64,000 bases of DNA from Tubiluchus corallicola. Taxonomy: Eukaryota; Priapulida; Priapulimorpha; Priapulimorphida; Tubiluchidae. How positions within the stretch are numbered: the first letter of the stretch is position 1; every line of letters starts with the position of its first letter. The DNA is taken from NCBI GenBank assembly GCA_030141605.1, contig JAQGDQ010000290.1, positions 60,001-124,000 on the forward strand, read 5' to 3'. The notes beneath the pieces are model-generated. The model was not told the origin of the DNA. It saw only the letters and a list, made by a program, of their open reading frames with translations, and made no database searches. Positions 37,251 through 49,045 of this stretch are shown here, in pieces. The position numbers and the translations under genes are program-made.

Positions 37251-37751
37251 AACTTTTAAGCTTAGAATAGGTAATAACATAATGTATATGAAATTCTTGC
37301 TTAAGGGCACATCACTTTAATTAAATGAAACGATATAAAAATATCTCTAACGAAATATGTGCAACCGGACCAGATAGTTGTGAACATGATGACGCTAGTG
37401 AGATGGATGCACCAGTGAAAACGGAATTAGGGATTGAAAAATTTCCTGATGAAAAACATGAGGGAAAATTTAGTCGATTAGAGTCGAGTCGAGTCGAGTA
37501 GTCGAGTAGCAGAAATACGATCGCTCCAGAAGACCCGAGACGTATCTGAAGATTAGTAGACTCACTAAATTTGTGTAGTATAAGCTTAACGTTGTATTTT
37601 ACTATAATATTATACAAAAATATTCAATCTTGGAGTACGGTTGGAACCGTGGAGAAAGGGGTTGACCGTTGAGGAAGGGGTGCTAAAAATATTTCTGTCT
37701 ACTGCTTCAGCCTACTAAGAGGCGGCCCTGTAAATTACATTAAAGTCTTAC

Positions 37752-37978
37752 CATTCATCCTCTTCAAATTTCTTCATCTTGTTTCTATACCAATCAGCTT
37801 CCCGTTGTAGTCTGTCTATCACTGCTCTCATATCATGTTTCTCAGTTTCTGTTTTCTTAATGGCAACTCTGTTGTTTTCTACATGGCTTCTGTGCTCGTC
37901 CAAGTCAAAATGATCCGGCGTGTGACGAGATTTTAGCCATCGTTCTAAATCTTCTATCCTCTCTTTTAATTTTCTATT
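37752..37978 (-). CDS. Lamin-tail gene, distal rod exon with atypical helix end
   Basis: The exon is 227 nt, entering in phase 0 and leaving in phase 2, with acceptor cctcattttag and donor GTAAGA. It encodes 75 residues plus a split Trp codon. The chain starts [19 protein letters not shown], has a short break ([10 protein letters not shown]) and ends [20 protein letters not shown]. The ending occupies the place of the rod-end motif of intermediate-filament proteins, normally of the form E-I-x-x-Y-R-K-L-L-E-G-E-E. Only the E...YR......EE skeleton survives here. I read this as the C-terminal end of a divergent rod. The segment would be exceptional for a true lamin, so another coiled-coil protein with a lamin tail domain remains possible. 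Confidence 0.75.
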
Positions 37979-38170
37979 CTAAAATGAGGAAGGAAAAAAT
38001 GAAATAAAATGTTTTTAACTTGTAGGTAACTTTTGCGTAATTTTGTGTAGGCTAGATGGCTGGTCAGGTGGAGAGATGAGTAAACAGGCGAGAATGGAAA
38101 TGTAGACAGGTGTTGAATGGGAAGATTAGTAGGCAGGGGCCAGCTTAGGTAGAAGATGGATAAGGAGTTA

Positions 38171-38517
38171 GGTACGTAGGTAGGTAGGTAGGTAGGTAGG
38201 TAGGTAGGTAGGTAGGTAGGTAGGTAGGTAGGTAGGTAGGTAGGTAGGTAGGCAGGTAGGTAGGTAGGTAGGTAGGTAGGTAGGTAGGTTGGTAGGTAGG
38301 TAGGTAGGTTGGTTGGTAGGTAGGTAGGTTGGTAGGTAGGTAGGTTGGTTGGTAGGTAGGTAGGTAGGTAGGTAGGTAGGTAGGTAGGTAGGTTGGTAGG
38401 TAGGTAGGTAGGTTGGTAGGTAGGTAGGTTGGTAGGTAGGTAGGTAGGTAGGTTGGTTGGTAGGTAGGTAGGTTGGTAGGTAGGTTGGTTGGTAGGTAGG
38501 TAGGTAGGTAAGTAGGT
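38171..38517. repeat. (GGTA)n microsatellite
   Basis: About 345 bp of GGTA with GGTT interruptions. Degenerate GTAGGT words continue to about 38720. Intronic. Confidence 0.95.
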
Positions 38518-39254
38518 TGAACTGTAGGTCGATCGGTCTGTCAGTCAGTACAATAATAAGTTGGTAGGTAGTACGTAGAAGGTGGAAGAGTAGGTTTCTA
38601 GAGAGGTGGGTAGTTACGTTTGATAAGCTGGTGGAAGGTATGTAGGTAAGTAAGTAGATAAGAAGAAAGTCGTAGATAGATTAATAGGTTAGTAAATAAG
38701 TCGGTAGGTAGATAGGTCCGGCAGGTAAGTAGGTTGGTCGGTAGTTCGGCAAGTAGTTCAACTACTGGATAGCAGGTACTAGCTACTAGTAAATAGGTGA
38801 GTAATCAGTCGATAAGTCGACAGGTAGGTGTGTGTACGCAGGCAGACAGACGTGTAAACAGGCAAGAGGAAACAGACAGACCGCAGAATGACAGACAGTC
38901 AGGCAGCGAGGTAAATAGACAGACAGAAGGCGAACAGATAGGTGAAACTGTATGGTAGTGGTGGCTATTCAGATAGAGGAATTGTGAAGCAGACGAGCAG
39001 CCAGACAGTCAGGCAGCAAGGTAAATAGAGAGACAGAAGGCGAACAGATAGGTGAAAATGTATGGTAGTGGAGGTAATTCAGGCAGAGGAATTGCGAAGC
39101 AGACGAGCAGCCAGACAGTCAGGTAGGCATATAATCAGATATTTGAGTGTACTCTTCTGCTTGTGTAGTATGAGAACACGAGAATCTCTTACACTAAGCA
39201 AGATTTTATGTAGCTCTGTTGAGCGTTCCACCATAACTAAATCATCGTTCGTGT

Positions 39255-39547
<293 letters not shown>

Positions 39548-39641
39548 GGAAAATACGCAGCTCAGTTCAGTTGTTATCAGATACGGTGGAGCATACCTAT
39601 ATAAACTAGCAAGATAAATTTAATAAAGATGAAATGCTTAC

Positions 39642-39743
39642 TATTTCTTTTAACACCTTCACTTCTTCATTTCTAAGTTTCATCTGTCTGTTTACACCAA
39701 CAAGATCTTCTCCCATAGAATGTACTTCCACGACGTCACTAAT
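39642..39743 (-). CDS. Lamin-tail gene, coiled-coil exon
   Basis: The exon is 102 nt (34 codons), phase 0 at both ends, with acceptor tttgtacatag and donor GTAAGC. The product starts ISDVVEVHSMGEDLVGVNRQ and ends in a highly charged helix (MKLRNEEVKVLKEI). It joins in frame to the next exon, whose first residues ([15 protein letters not shown]) continue the heptad pattern without a break. That continuity supports the junction. Confidence 0.7.
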
Positions 39744-41112
39744 CTATGTACAAAAAATATTATTAGAATATTAGCATTTTATTAATAGTTCTAATAAGTG
39801 AATTTACATTTTGTAACACCACGTGTGCGTGGCGCTGCACAGACTTGTTTCAAGATTGCCACTTTTTCTGCTCACTGAAACAACAGAACGGAAGTAGTGA
39901 GAGAATACAGCGTTTCAACATTTTTTCCCTGCCGATCCTGTAAAAAATTCGCAGAATTGGCAGTATTAACTTGAAAGCTTAAGTCAAGCTCCTAGTCAGT
40001 CTTCTTTCAGTAATTAAAATAACGGGTGACAATGTGACGGTTATTTAGCTTTGAACTTCTATGAACTAAGAATTTTATTTCACACATCAAAAAATACAAT
40101 ATCAAACACATTAATAAACTTTAAATAAAATAATTTGAGTAGTGCGAGGTGAGTGTACGACCATACGGTCATTAACACACTCACCTTACTTAAATGAAAA
40201 AATGATTATAGTTATGCATGCGTCTGTAGATAACTTAATGTAAATAAGGATGAAGTAAGTGATGTAATAATAGCAATGGTATAAGAGCAATAAACCTGAA
40301 AGTTGAGAAAGGAAAACATAATATGTAATTACGACTTTGAGTGAGCCTTAAAGAGTGAAAACTATTTTTTAAATAGTTACGAATTTGAATTATGTGATTA
40401 TCTGTCAATGCACCACTTACTTGTATTACAATGCACCATGTTACTTACTTGTATATACAATGATAAATTCGGGTACACAAGTAGTGGGGTAGAAGAGATT
40501 AAATTATATATTATACTTGTAGTAATAACTATAATTGTGTAGAACATTTAAATATAATTGATGGTAGTAATGTAGCCATCATAACCATTAAAGATGGGCT
40601 ATCGGGAGGGGGGAGGCAAATTATAAGAATATAAGTGATTCATTAGCAAAATTAAAGCTACAATAATACATTCAAAATTTTTTGTGATATTTACTGGTTA
40701 TCAGCTGACGCATTTAGAACATTCTTTAAATGCAGGTTTAACTGACCAAACTCTTCTCATATATCAAACATTTCAGTATAATAATTTTGGAACATGTAGC
40801 CTACTCCAAAATGTGTGGTACTTTACTTTAATCTAATTACTTGAACCGCAGAAATAACTGCTAATAGAGAGTTGGACACTTAACAATTAAGCAATTAGGC
40901 TGTCGATTTTGTCCCAGCTGTCTCGGTCATGACTCGTGCACACTTGAGTCCTACATGTTTGTACTTCTGGCATAAGCTTGGAAGGTCTCCGACATTCAGT
41001 TCGAGGACAAATGCGAATTTCAAGACGCTAAAAGTTTCCCTTTCTAGTGTTTAAGCTAAAATTGTTTGACTTAACGCATTTGCATTACATTTAGGCACAC
41101 AATGCAATCACG
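39744..41112. other. Intron of the lamin-tail gene
   Basis: AT-rich, no further exon or element recognised up to the SINE target site. Confidence 0.5.
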
Positions 41113-41123
41113 GTGATTGAAAT

Positions 41124-41658
41124 TGTTGTTGGCATCCTTCTGTCTCGGAAGACAATGGAGTGTTTGCCAAGAGAGTCAGTTATTGATCACATTGATGGAG
41201 CTGCAGCGTCGACTGTGGCAGAGCAGTTCGATCCTTGAACCACTGGAGCGGCCTCTCCAGAGCGCACGCCTGGACAAGGTGTATGGAGATCCTGAGTTGC
41301 CCAGACAACGGGAACCGAAGGAAAGCGAAGCGATACGTTTGGCACCAGGTTGGCTGCAGGAGCTGCCGGAGTCAATGAGCATGCTGCACTGCTCCGCCTT
41401 CGGGGCTCCACTCCTGATTTGGAAGGTTTACTCCTCTACACATGGCTACACGTTGGATCACTTGACCTCCTCCACCCTCTAGCCGTTGGCTGCTTGTGCA
41501 GCTCCTCCACCTAGTGTCGAGATACAGTGTGGGCATCCCGCAAGCCTACAGCACCTGGTATTCCTAGGCGGTCACCCATCCAAGTACTAACCAGGCCCTA
41601 CGTTGCTTACCTTCGGTGATCAGACGAGAACCGGTGTTTTCAACTTGATATGGCCGTA
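41124..41658 (-). mobile_element. Full-length SINE with 5S rRNA-derived head
   Basis: Read on the minus strand, this unit begins with a nearly complete 5S rRNA sequence (41658 down to 41542), continues through a 17-nt junction into a body of about 400 nt, and ends in GGATGCCAACAACA. The body recurs at 12231-12616 and 17811-18237 without the 5S part. The whole unit is bracketed by an 11-bp direct repeat, GTGATTGAAAT (41113-41123) and GTGATCGAAAT (41659-41669), differing at one base. That is what a target-site duplication made by LINE-driven insertion looks like. The 5S head would supply the internal pol III promoter. The organisation matches the SINE3 class of 5S-derived SINEs, and the element sits in an intron of the lamin-tail gene. 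Whether the body matches a named SINE domain cannot be judged here. Confidence 0.8.
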
Positions 41659-41661
41659 GTG
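41542..41661 (-). rRNA. 5S rRNA-like sequence (SINE head, not a functional array gene)
   Basis: About 120 nt with clear 5S identity: TACGGCCATATCA near the start, GAAAACACCGGTTCTCGTC, AAGCAACGTAGGGCCTGG, TTAGTACTTGGATGGG and TGACCGCC, ending GGTGCTGTAGGCTT. The internal control elements (A-box-like AAGGTAAGCAACG and C-box GGATGGGTGACCGCC) are largely intact. Substitutions occur at usually fixed sites, for example AAGGTAAGC where 5S genes normally have AAGTTAAGC. The first three bases belong to the flanking direct repeat. A single copy joined to a dispersed repeat body indicates a SINE promoter rather than a working 5S gene. Confidence 0.85.
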
Positions 41662-41884
41662 ATCGAAATGGTAACTTGTGTATAAGATGTAGATTTTATT
41701 TATTATACGAATTGCCTACCTAAGTATTGGCCAGGTACCAAAAAACCACCTTTTCATTTTCCCACATAGCAACACGCCTAAACACAATTACACAAAAAAA
41801 TGCAACCACGTTATAAGATTGGCAGGGAAATCCACTCTGCAATTACGGCCTGGAGATGGCAGCACCATTCAAGAATGCACGTAC

Positions 41885-42028
41885 CATGGAGTCTAACTTG
41901 TTTCCTGGTAGAAGTCCTGGGGAATTTCGAAGCAATTCCTGTAATATTTGCACCATTTCCTCCTGAGAAAGTTGACCCATCTTGGAGCGACGCCTGTTGG
42001 CAATGCTTTTTTTCAACCTGGCAACATC
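41885..42028 (-). CDS. Lamin-tail gene, exon between coiled-coil segments
   Basis: The exon is 144 nt (48 codons), phase 0 at both ends, with acceptor tttttgtag and a very good donor, GTACGT. The product begins DVARLKKSIANRRRSKMGQL, continues SQEEMVQILQELL, and has a helix-breaking stretch (RNSPGLLPGNKL) near its end. The first part extends the coiled coil of the preceding exon. The proline/glycine stretch would act as a linker before the next helix, as linkers do in intermediate-filament rods. It sits in phase between the 44298 and 39743 exons, so joining it keeps one open frame. I inferred it from frame and splice sites, not from recognised homology. Confidence 0.65.
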
Positions 42029-42448
42029 CTACAAAAATTCCCGCACATTAAATCTAGTATGCTGCAAATACGATTTTCAGATGCTCGGGCGCTGACACAT
42101 AATCGACTTTTGTATGGCAACAATTTTGTTTAGCAAACGTTATAAGTATGTCATGATTAACTTTCATCAACTAAATCGATCATCAAATGCCATAATAATA
42201 AGACTGGTAAACACAGAAGTTAATTTAGCAAACACTAGACGTGCCCAAGGCCAGTGCGTTGCATACCAGCACCATACCGACTCATACTTAACTAACTTTA
42301 TTACCAATCTTTTCCTTCTAACAACATCATAAGAAAGCAGATTTTCTTCTGTGTCCAGGTTTCCACAATAATGAAGCAATAAAACGAAAATAGCAACCAT
42401 TAAATATCACACGTTCATTATAATAGGCTGTCATAAAATATTGCAATT

Positions 42449-42628
42449 TTGATGATCATACATGATGATCATGATGATGATGATGATGATGACGATGACG
42501 ATGATGACGACGACGACGAGGAGGACGATGATGATGATGATGATGATAACGATGACGATGATGAAGATGATGATGACGATGACGATTACGATTACGATGA
42601 CGGTGATGACGACGACGACGACGACGAC

Positions 42629-42683
<55 letters not shown>

Positions 42684-42695
42684 ATGATGATGATT

Positions 42696-42727
<32 letters not shown>

Positions 42728-42836
42728 AATGATGATGATGATGATGATGATAATGATGATGATGATGAGGAGGAGGAGGAGGAGGAGGAGGATGACGATG
42801 ATGAAGATGATAATGACGATGAGATGATGATGACAA
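42449..42836. repeat. (GAT)n microsatellite with GAC and GAG variants
   Basis: About 385 bp of GAT/GAC/GAG triplets. D- and E-rich open frames through it are artefacts of the period. Intronic. Confidence 0.95.
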
Positions 42837-43409
42837 TTAATGCTGAGACTATTTTTAAAAGCAGAGGTCGATATCTGCACTGCAAAAACGTGAACGTGAA
42901 CTTATATTTTTATAGGAAAATTAAGATTATAAAATTAATGATATAATGTGGTTATTTTTAAAGCAAAACTCGGTCAAAAAAAGAAAAAAAACCAAAAAAG
43001 CAATTATATCTGGCGTTAAATTGTGAACGATGGCTGTCGAAGCGAGCTAGGTTATCTCACACATTATCTAAAACTTTTCGTTCTCAAAATATACAAATAT
43101 GTAAATAAATATAGCAATATAGGTGTAGACGCTGTCTCTCAATTATTGTCTATTTACTACTAATCAATTATACAATCAATTGTTGGTTGAGTCTGCAGTC
43201 TCCAGCGTTCCTTGTTTTCAATAAGGAAGTAATTCAAAATCTACTGCTAGGTTTGTTTGGTGATGTGTAATTTGATGCGCAAAGGAAAACGTGTTTGTTG
43301 GTTTGCAAAGTGTGGCTTCAGCAACTTACAACAATACAGATGAAGCCAACAAATAACATAAACAACACAAATAACAACAATCGCAAAGAGTACATTTCCC
43401 TGCAATAGC

Positions 43410-43495
43410 AGATGGGGGAATCGAACCCGAAGCTGCAGTCCGCAACAAGGACACACTAAAATAGGGCAAAATGAAATTAAGCTCTCCACTTATGG
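43410..43495 (-). other. tRNA-like B-box segment
   Basis: The minus strand carries GGTTCGATTCC, an exact match to the pol III B-box consensus, within CGGGTTCGATTCCCCC. An AAGTGGAGAGC stretch upstream could be a decayed A-box. Probably a tRNA-derived SINE remnant in a lamin-tail gene intron. Confidence 0.3.
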
Positions 43496-43554
43496 AATTG
43501 GTTAAACTTCTGACAGATATGTACATCTATGTTGTGAGAAATTATATGTAACAT

Positions 43555-43870
43555 CGATTCTTGTGGAGTTGCATTGTCTCCCTGTCAAACAACGTATTAT
43601 TTTGAAACTATTGCTGATTACGTTTAGATTTTTGTATGGCCTGGGTTGGGCCCGTCTTATCACGCTAATCAAGTCAATTCTTATATTCCCAAAGGTGCCT
43701 TAAGATACTCAGGACAGTTTTACACTAGCGGTCACCAATTGTTGAAGAATCAGTGTACGTTATGGTGAGCGTGCTTTTGTCAATGAATGGAAAAAAACTT
43801 CCGTTTAACTTGCGTTCTCTTACTGATATTAAACATTTTAAAATGAGTCTTAACTTAATTGTAGAGTTTT
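43555..43870 (+). mobile_element. CR1/L2-like retrotransposon C-terminal fragment, decayed
   Basis: Broken frames encode VELHCLPVKQRIILKLL, then VRYGERAFVNEWKKT and NLRSLTDI. This is the same order of blocks as the 7.3-kb fragment (L-H-x-L-P-V, Y-G-x-R-A-F, W...L-R). Many stops are present. It lies inside an intron of the lamin-tail gene, antisense to it. Confidence 0.6.
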
Positions 43871-44297
43871 TATAGCGCATCCAGGGGCGTATTAACCAAT
43901 AGGGTAACTAGGCTATAGCCTAAGGCGCCACATTTTAGAAAAAAATATTATTCTCCTCGGAAAATGTGTGTACTTTCATATTCTTGTAAAAGGCGTGTTT
44001 TATAACACACTACAGGCAGTTAATGAACGCAGCTTCTATATAAGTGCCACATAACAAACAGGTGCAAGCCATTACACAACAAGTAGTTGAGCAGTCTACT
44101 TACATGCAAATACATGTAATAAATAACAACGGCGTAGCAATTAGGTTAATAGTGTTTCTAATGCACCACAAGCAATCGTTTGTCTCGCTCATTACATAAA
44201 CAACCATAAGTTTACAATAGACGTGGGCGGGACAAAACCTAGCTCGTTGTTAAGTTAGCTTTAGCTTTGAGGATCGTAAGTGAAAGACATTCAATAC

Positions 44298-44393
44298 CGC
44301 TAAATGTTGATCTTCTAATTGTTGCTTTTTCTCCTGTAATTCAGCAATTTTGCCCTTAATGTCCCACTGCAGGTCTTTGTCCACCTTGCGATC
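44298..44393 (-). CDS. Lamin-tail gene, coiled-coil exon
   Basis: The exon is 96 nt (32 codons), phase 0 at both ends, with acceptor ccttttag and donor GTATTG. The product begins DRKVDKDLQWDIKGKIAEL and continues as a charged, leucine/glutamine-rich helix (QEKKQQLEDQHLA). It follows the previous exon after an intron of only 120 nt and keeps the frame. The composition is coiled coil, consistent with the rod segment of an intermediate-filament-like protein. No functional motif beyond heptad character is visible. Confidence 0.75.
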
Positions 44394-44513
44394 CTAAAAG
44401 GAAAATTTCAATTAGCTTATCAACATATAAATCCATTTCGGTGCTTGGATTTAAATTATTTACCACAATTTTTTTCGATCAAATACAACTAAAAACAATT
44501 TCTATTAGCTCAC

Positions 44514-44697
44514 CCCAAGTGTCGATTCTTGTTGTTGGAGCTGAGACAAAGTTTCACTCAGATCGAAGATGTCTTTCTCCATACCGTCCAGCATGGCCTG
44601 CATGGCTGAAATCTCCCCATCCCTCTGCTGTATCAGCAATTCTAGCCGCCTCACTTCCGTAGAACCGTCACTTTCTTCCTCAAGAAGATCTTTGTAC
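44514..44697 (-). CDS. Lamin-tail gene, first confidently seen exon (coiled coil)
   Basis: This is the most 5' exon I can support of a minus-strand gene continuing to 29665. It is preceded by a pyrimidine-rich acceptor ending in cag (44698-44703) and followed by the donor GTGAGC. It enters in phase 2 and leaves in phase 0, giving 61 full codons. The product starts YKDLLEEESDG and runs into a heptad-like helix rich in L, M, E, Q and R (RRLELLIQQRDGEIS, then MLDGMEKDIFDL and LSQLQQQ). This is typical of a parallel coiled coil such as an intermediate-filament rod. Codon use and GC content clearly differ from the flanking AT-rich intron. The exons upstream (head, first rod segments) were not identified and may lie inside or beyond the window. 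Confidence 0.75.
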
Positions 44698-44937
44698 CTG
44701 AAAAAAGAGAAACATTTTGCTCAGCCTTATAATTTTTTATGATTATTCACCTTGAGTCTCTACAATCCGAAGCTTAATGGAAAAGACTTTCTCTTTATCG
44801 GCATTAGCAGGGTGTCTCATAATTTTACTTTACTTACGCTTGAAATTTTTCTATTTCAGGCAAAAAATGTCTCGTATAAATATTTACACAATTACAGATA
44901 AAACTAGAATAAAACGGACATAAAAATAATTACAAAT

Positions 44938-45160
44938 TCACCAAAATGGCTCTAAGAACTTAATAATTTGACAATTTTGGAGATAAAAGTTCATTCCACA
45001 GTTTGGACGTATTCGAATTATGTAGTACATCAGAATTAACAATATGAACAGCGTACGTGTTATTAGAGAATAGAAATCTATTTCTAAGACTATATTCAGA
45101 TTTCTTGCGTAAATGAAAAAACTGTGATAGTTGGAGATTCGCGCACATGCCACATGCGCT
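44938..45160 (-). mobile_element. Possible LINE C-terminal fragment
   Basis: A 62-codon frame (stop near 44960) reads SLRNRFLFSNNTYAVHIVNS and ends TSKLWNELLSPKLSNY. The L-W-N-x-L block recalls LINE C-termini. The evidence is weak, and the segment downstream (44838-44903) may be its 3' UTR. Confidence 0.3.
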
Positions 45161-45774
45161 ACGATCTTAATTTAAATGGTTTTCCTATTCCTTTATTATA
45201 TAAAATTTTATTCTTGGTGAGAAATAATGATATAGACGTAATTAAGGCATTTATTATTGATTATGTTGAAAAAGCGTTTTTAAGACATGATGAACAATAT
45301 ACTATGTAATGATCATATCATTGAAAATGAGCTCTAATGAATGACAATTTGTTTTAAATACTAATTATTAAACTTTTCATTAAATAACTAATATAACTAA
45401 CAGGAAGATTTAACAAATTGAACAGGAGATTGTTCAAAGTATTTACTCCACACACTACTGCAGTACAAATTAGAACAGTAGCTCTTGAACATCACCATTT
45501 AACGTCAAAAAAGCGATTTGAAAATACCTACATTCGAAGCGGGCTCGAAATCCCACCACTCTAGTTGTTCTTATTGTAAACAAAGGTCACAATGTCACAT
45601 TGTTTTAGACATGCACACTACTAAAAGTACCTTATAAGATTATAGACTTTTACTTAATATCATAGGCATTGCATATTAGTCTACTACTAGAATAATATCG
45701 AATTATTTTACAAATTATGATAGTGTCTGTCATATCTTTCCTTAAAGGCACTTGTACAGGGGACCAACACTATA

Positions 45775-46013
45775 TACTCAGGTAAGCTGTTCTACGAACA
45801 AGCAGTTCTATTACTAAGAAGAACTTTCTTAGCTTGTAATGTGTTCTACTGGTTTCATGAGTAAAACAGTGTCCTCGTAAGCCACGGTAAGTTCTTAATT
45901 TGAACATTGTTTCATGACTGACATTATTATAACATTGAGCGAATTTGAAGACCTCAATGAGATCGCTTCTTATTCTACGATCTTCTAATGATGTAAGTTT
46001 TAATTTATTCAGT
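45775..46013 (-). mobile_element. LINE C-terminal fragment
   Basis: The minus strand reads LTSLEDRRIRSDLIEVFKFA, followed by FKLRTYRGLRGHCF and YKLRKFFLV. The L-x-S-L-E-D-R-R-I-R-x-D-L-I-E-x-F-K block is highly typical of LINE C-terminal regions. The fragment begins at the CAA/CAG microsatellite. Confidence 0.7.
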
Positions 46014-46219
46014 CAACAACAGCAACAACAACAACAACAACAACAGCAGCAGCAACAACACCAACAACAACAGCAACAGCAACAGCAACAACAGTAACAG
46101 CAAAAGCAGCAACAACAAGAGCAACAACAACAGCAGCAGCAGCAACAACAGCAACAGAATGCAGCAGCAACAGCAAATGCAGCAGCAGCAACAACAACAA
46201 CAACAATAACAACAACAGC

Positions 46220-46266
<47 letters not shown>

Positions 46267-46267
46267 C
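46014..46267. repeat. (CAA)n/(CAG)n microsatellite
   Basis: Triplets of CAA and CAG; pure (CAA)n at the right end. It abuts the LINE fragment at 45775-46013. Confidence 0.95.
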
Positions 46268-47316
46268 GAACAACGTTTAGCTCACGCGTATCGAATGTAA
46301 AACTTATTCCTAAAATCTTAATCTATCCATTATTTAAATAATTAATAATAAAAATAAACAAGTAGGTTACACAGCAGCTAATCGTGATTTTTTATGCACT
46401 GACACAGTTTTCCAAATGGCGGTGCTTAAAAATGCTGCCTTTATTACCAAATTGAAATGTTACTAATAACTAGACCACCCAGCAACAAAATTACTCGGAG
46501 ATTATAGACTGCATACCGTATATAGTAAAAACCAGCTAGGGGGTATTTACGAAATCAAATTAGCTTTATTTTGCTTAGCTTGATACCATCTAGTTTTCAC
46601 GTTATTGTGGATGCATTATTTGACTTAAGCTTTCATAATGTGACAAGTTAAGCTACTATCAGGCGTATGTACAGTACCGTGTAGGTATGCAGGCTGACAT
46701 GTACTGATTGTAATCTACGCATTTGAAGTGTAGATTTTTTGGTGGATATGGAATTTTCAACATCCTAAATTTGACGAAAAAATACTAAAGTGTCGTTTTA
46801 TTGTACACCCACTTTGAGCCTGAAATGCCATAGATGCGAGAACACCAAAATTTGTTTGTTTATTTAGGTTAATGGAATTTAATTCAGCCCACTGAGTTAA
46901 ACATGCTCGAAAGTGAATCTCTCGTGCTGTGTGAGATATAATGAGATTTGCAAACGTGTTAAAACCCAATAATTAGTTGGTATGATTTGACACGACATAG
47001 TCAACTTACGAACAGCCATAATTTGATGGCCACTGTCTTTCGTGAAGCATTAATTAATCACTCATAAACTTTCTACCAATACATGATTAGAGATTATACG
47101 CAGACTTGTTGTCTATAGTACTGCATTTTTTATGACAGTAGTACATAGGCATGGAATTGGTGTAGTGAACTATACAGCACATTGCATTTATTTTATCTCT
47201 GTTGTTCTCAATGTGTCATTTTGGTGACGTTTTTTTTGGATTATAGTTTTTTCTGGTTACCCATTGTTATAGTGTAGTTGTCACGATAAATGTAGAATCA
47301 TACTCAGTAAACTAAC
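46268..47316. other. Unassigned DNA
   Basis: No gene or clear element. It should be searched for upstream exons of the lamin-tail gene. Confidence 0.4.
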
Positions 47317-47432
47317 TAACTAACAAACTGACTAACTGACTGACTGACTGACTGACTGACTGACTGACTGACTGACTGACTGACTGACTGACTGACTGAC
47401 TGACTGACTGACTAACTAACTAACTAACTAAA
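47317..47432. repeat. (ACTG)n microsatellite
   Basis: Pure (GACT)n core bordered on both sides by (AACT)n, which suggests expansion of one point mutant of an older AACT repeat. Confidence 0.95.
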
Positions 47433-47685
47433 GTCTAGTTCATACCAAAGAAAGCTGAATCGTAACTCATTAACTGTTGAAGATGATCAATTATTTTGAT
47501 TATGTGAAGAACTATTTTTCATTTTGAAATAACGTCGGTGTACTGTTTGTGGTGTATTGAATACGATTGCATGCAGTTTATAAACCCTACATTAGGATGC
47601 TTGAGATTTTGCAGAACTAGTCTTCGTGGCTGTACGTATTATGAACGTGGATTGAGAATTTGAGAGATTCTTGATTCCTATAATA

Positions 47686-48096
47686 TGAGCTGAACAGGTG
47701 AATGTACATTTTTATTCATAGGCACCAGACCAACCAACCTACAGGTAATGTTCTGACCTCCACTTTAAACTAGGAAGCCCATAACATTACCTGCGATTGG
47801 TTGAGCAGTGGTTTCCTGTGGAAAGAACGAACACGTGACCTCGTCAGTTGTCTGTTTTTTGTCGTGGAATGCACTTCTCCTGTCTGCCTACCGAGTGTCA
47901 TGGTTCCGTTAAGGTTTGAAGCATCGTCATCAAGTTTTGTTTTTTATTTTTGTATTCTTCTCAGTCGTCCCTTTTCATTTCTATGTTTCAGTTTTGTTGT
48001 ATCTTTTTTACAATTTCTGGAGTGTTCGTTACGCAGCGCTTACCCCTACCCGGCGGGCCGTAAGGTTTTCTACCGGGTCGAACCCCGGAACAATAT
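47686..48096. mobile_element. SINE-like repeat with hairpin and B-box, copy 2
   Basis: Second copy of the 4.0-kb repeat in the same orientation. The hairpin arms (47742-47755 and 47780-47793) carry one mismatch. The GGGTCGAACCCCGG motif is unchanged, which suggests both copies come from one active family. Confidence 0.6.
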
Positions 48097-48429
48097 AATG
48101 AGTTTTAAGGAAAGTCAGTCTGTCGAATTTAGTCTTCGAAACTTTTTCAAAGACATTGATAAACTTTGCAAAAGATGTTTTTCCTTCGTTTGTAGGAAAT
48201 CAGAGATGTGACGCGCGCCCTTGTGTCGTTTCATCGACATAAATTTCAAGAGAGGGACACAACTATGCTATGCGACAGACTATATGGAACGAACGACATA
48301 GTAACTGGATCATTGCCAAAGAAAGGGCATAGTATCATCATTCCATTGACATTTGTGACAGCTGTACAGTGATAAAAACTAGAACAAAGGCAGCTTGAAG
48401 ATCGGCAAAATTTTAAATTTTAATTTTAA

Positions 48430-49045
48430 AGGAAGACAGGATGATTTTTCGTCTACAAACCCCATTTTCAAGTCCGATAAATATGTACATTTTACCACAA
48501 TTAATACTGCAAAAAGCATTTATATAATTAAATAATAGTATAAAAACTTAATTAACGGCGGGCGAGCCCAACTATTGATGACATCACAAACTAACATAAT
48601 TTTCAACAGCAAAAACATTCCATAAGCGTTGTTGCACGTGTTTGCGAAAGCAAAAATTGAAGTACAGTGCTACTGTAACAGATTCAGCGTGTTGTATTGA
48701 AACTAGGCACGTTTTAAGATAAAAATTCAAATTTCAATTTTATCGCCATGCTGACCCATGAACTGTCGAACATGTGTAGCTCGTCACAAATTAACACATC
48801 TGTTACTGAGAGGTACATCACCTGTTCTTTGTGCAATGCGTTTGCGAAATGCTGGCGCTAGTGCCTATCTAACGAACGCAGGTCGAAATTCATGTAACGA
48901 GCCAGTGGCGCGAACGTGAACTTGTGTTTGTGTGGTAATAATTGTTTCACGTAAGTAATATTTGAAAAAATAGCATGTTTCCTTTTCAATCTTTTAAAGA
49001 GTAGATTGTTTTGACCTACAGTTTAAGATTGGGTCCAGTTTTGCT
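48430..49045 (-). mobile_element. TTAA-flanked MITE, copy 4
   Basis: A full-length copy of 616 bp in inverse orientation to the others, starting AGGAAGACAGG and ending CCAGTTTTGCT. It is flanked by TTAA on both sides (48426-48429 and 49046-49049), which fixes the element borders. Confidence 0.8.

Noticed and set aside
42431-42946. Acidic D/E-rich and I-rich long frames
   Set aside because: They are artefacts of the GAT/GAC/GAG repeat inside an intron.
43880-44060. CAGGGGCGTATTAACC as a hAT terminus
   Set aside because: No matching opposite end or flanking duplication was found.
44838-44903. A 66-nt minus-strand segment with a perfect donor (GTAAGTAAAG) and matching phase for the 44697 exon
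   Set aside because: The product is atypical (rich in C, N, Y, I) and the segment resembles the 3' UTR of the neighbouring LINE-like sequence. Phase match alone is a one-in-three event.
46009-46273. Poly-Q/N coding tract
   Set aside because: The CAA/CAG repeat has no flanking coding sequence or splice sites; it borders a LINE fragment.
47801-48211. 136-codon plus frame and its 104-codon relative at 4145-4459
   Set aside because: Both lie in the SINE-like repeat and diverge by frameshifts, so they are not a gene family.
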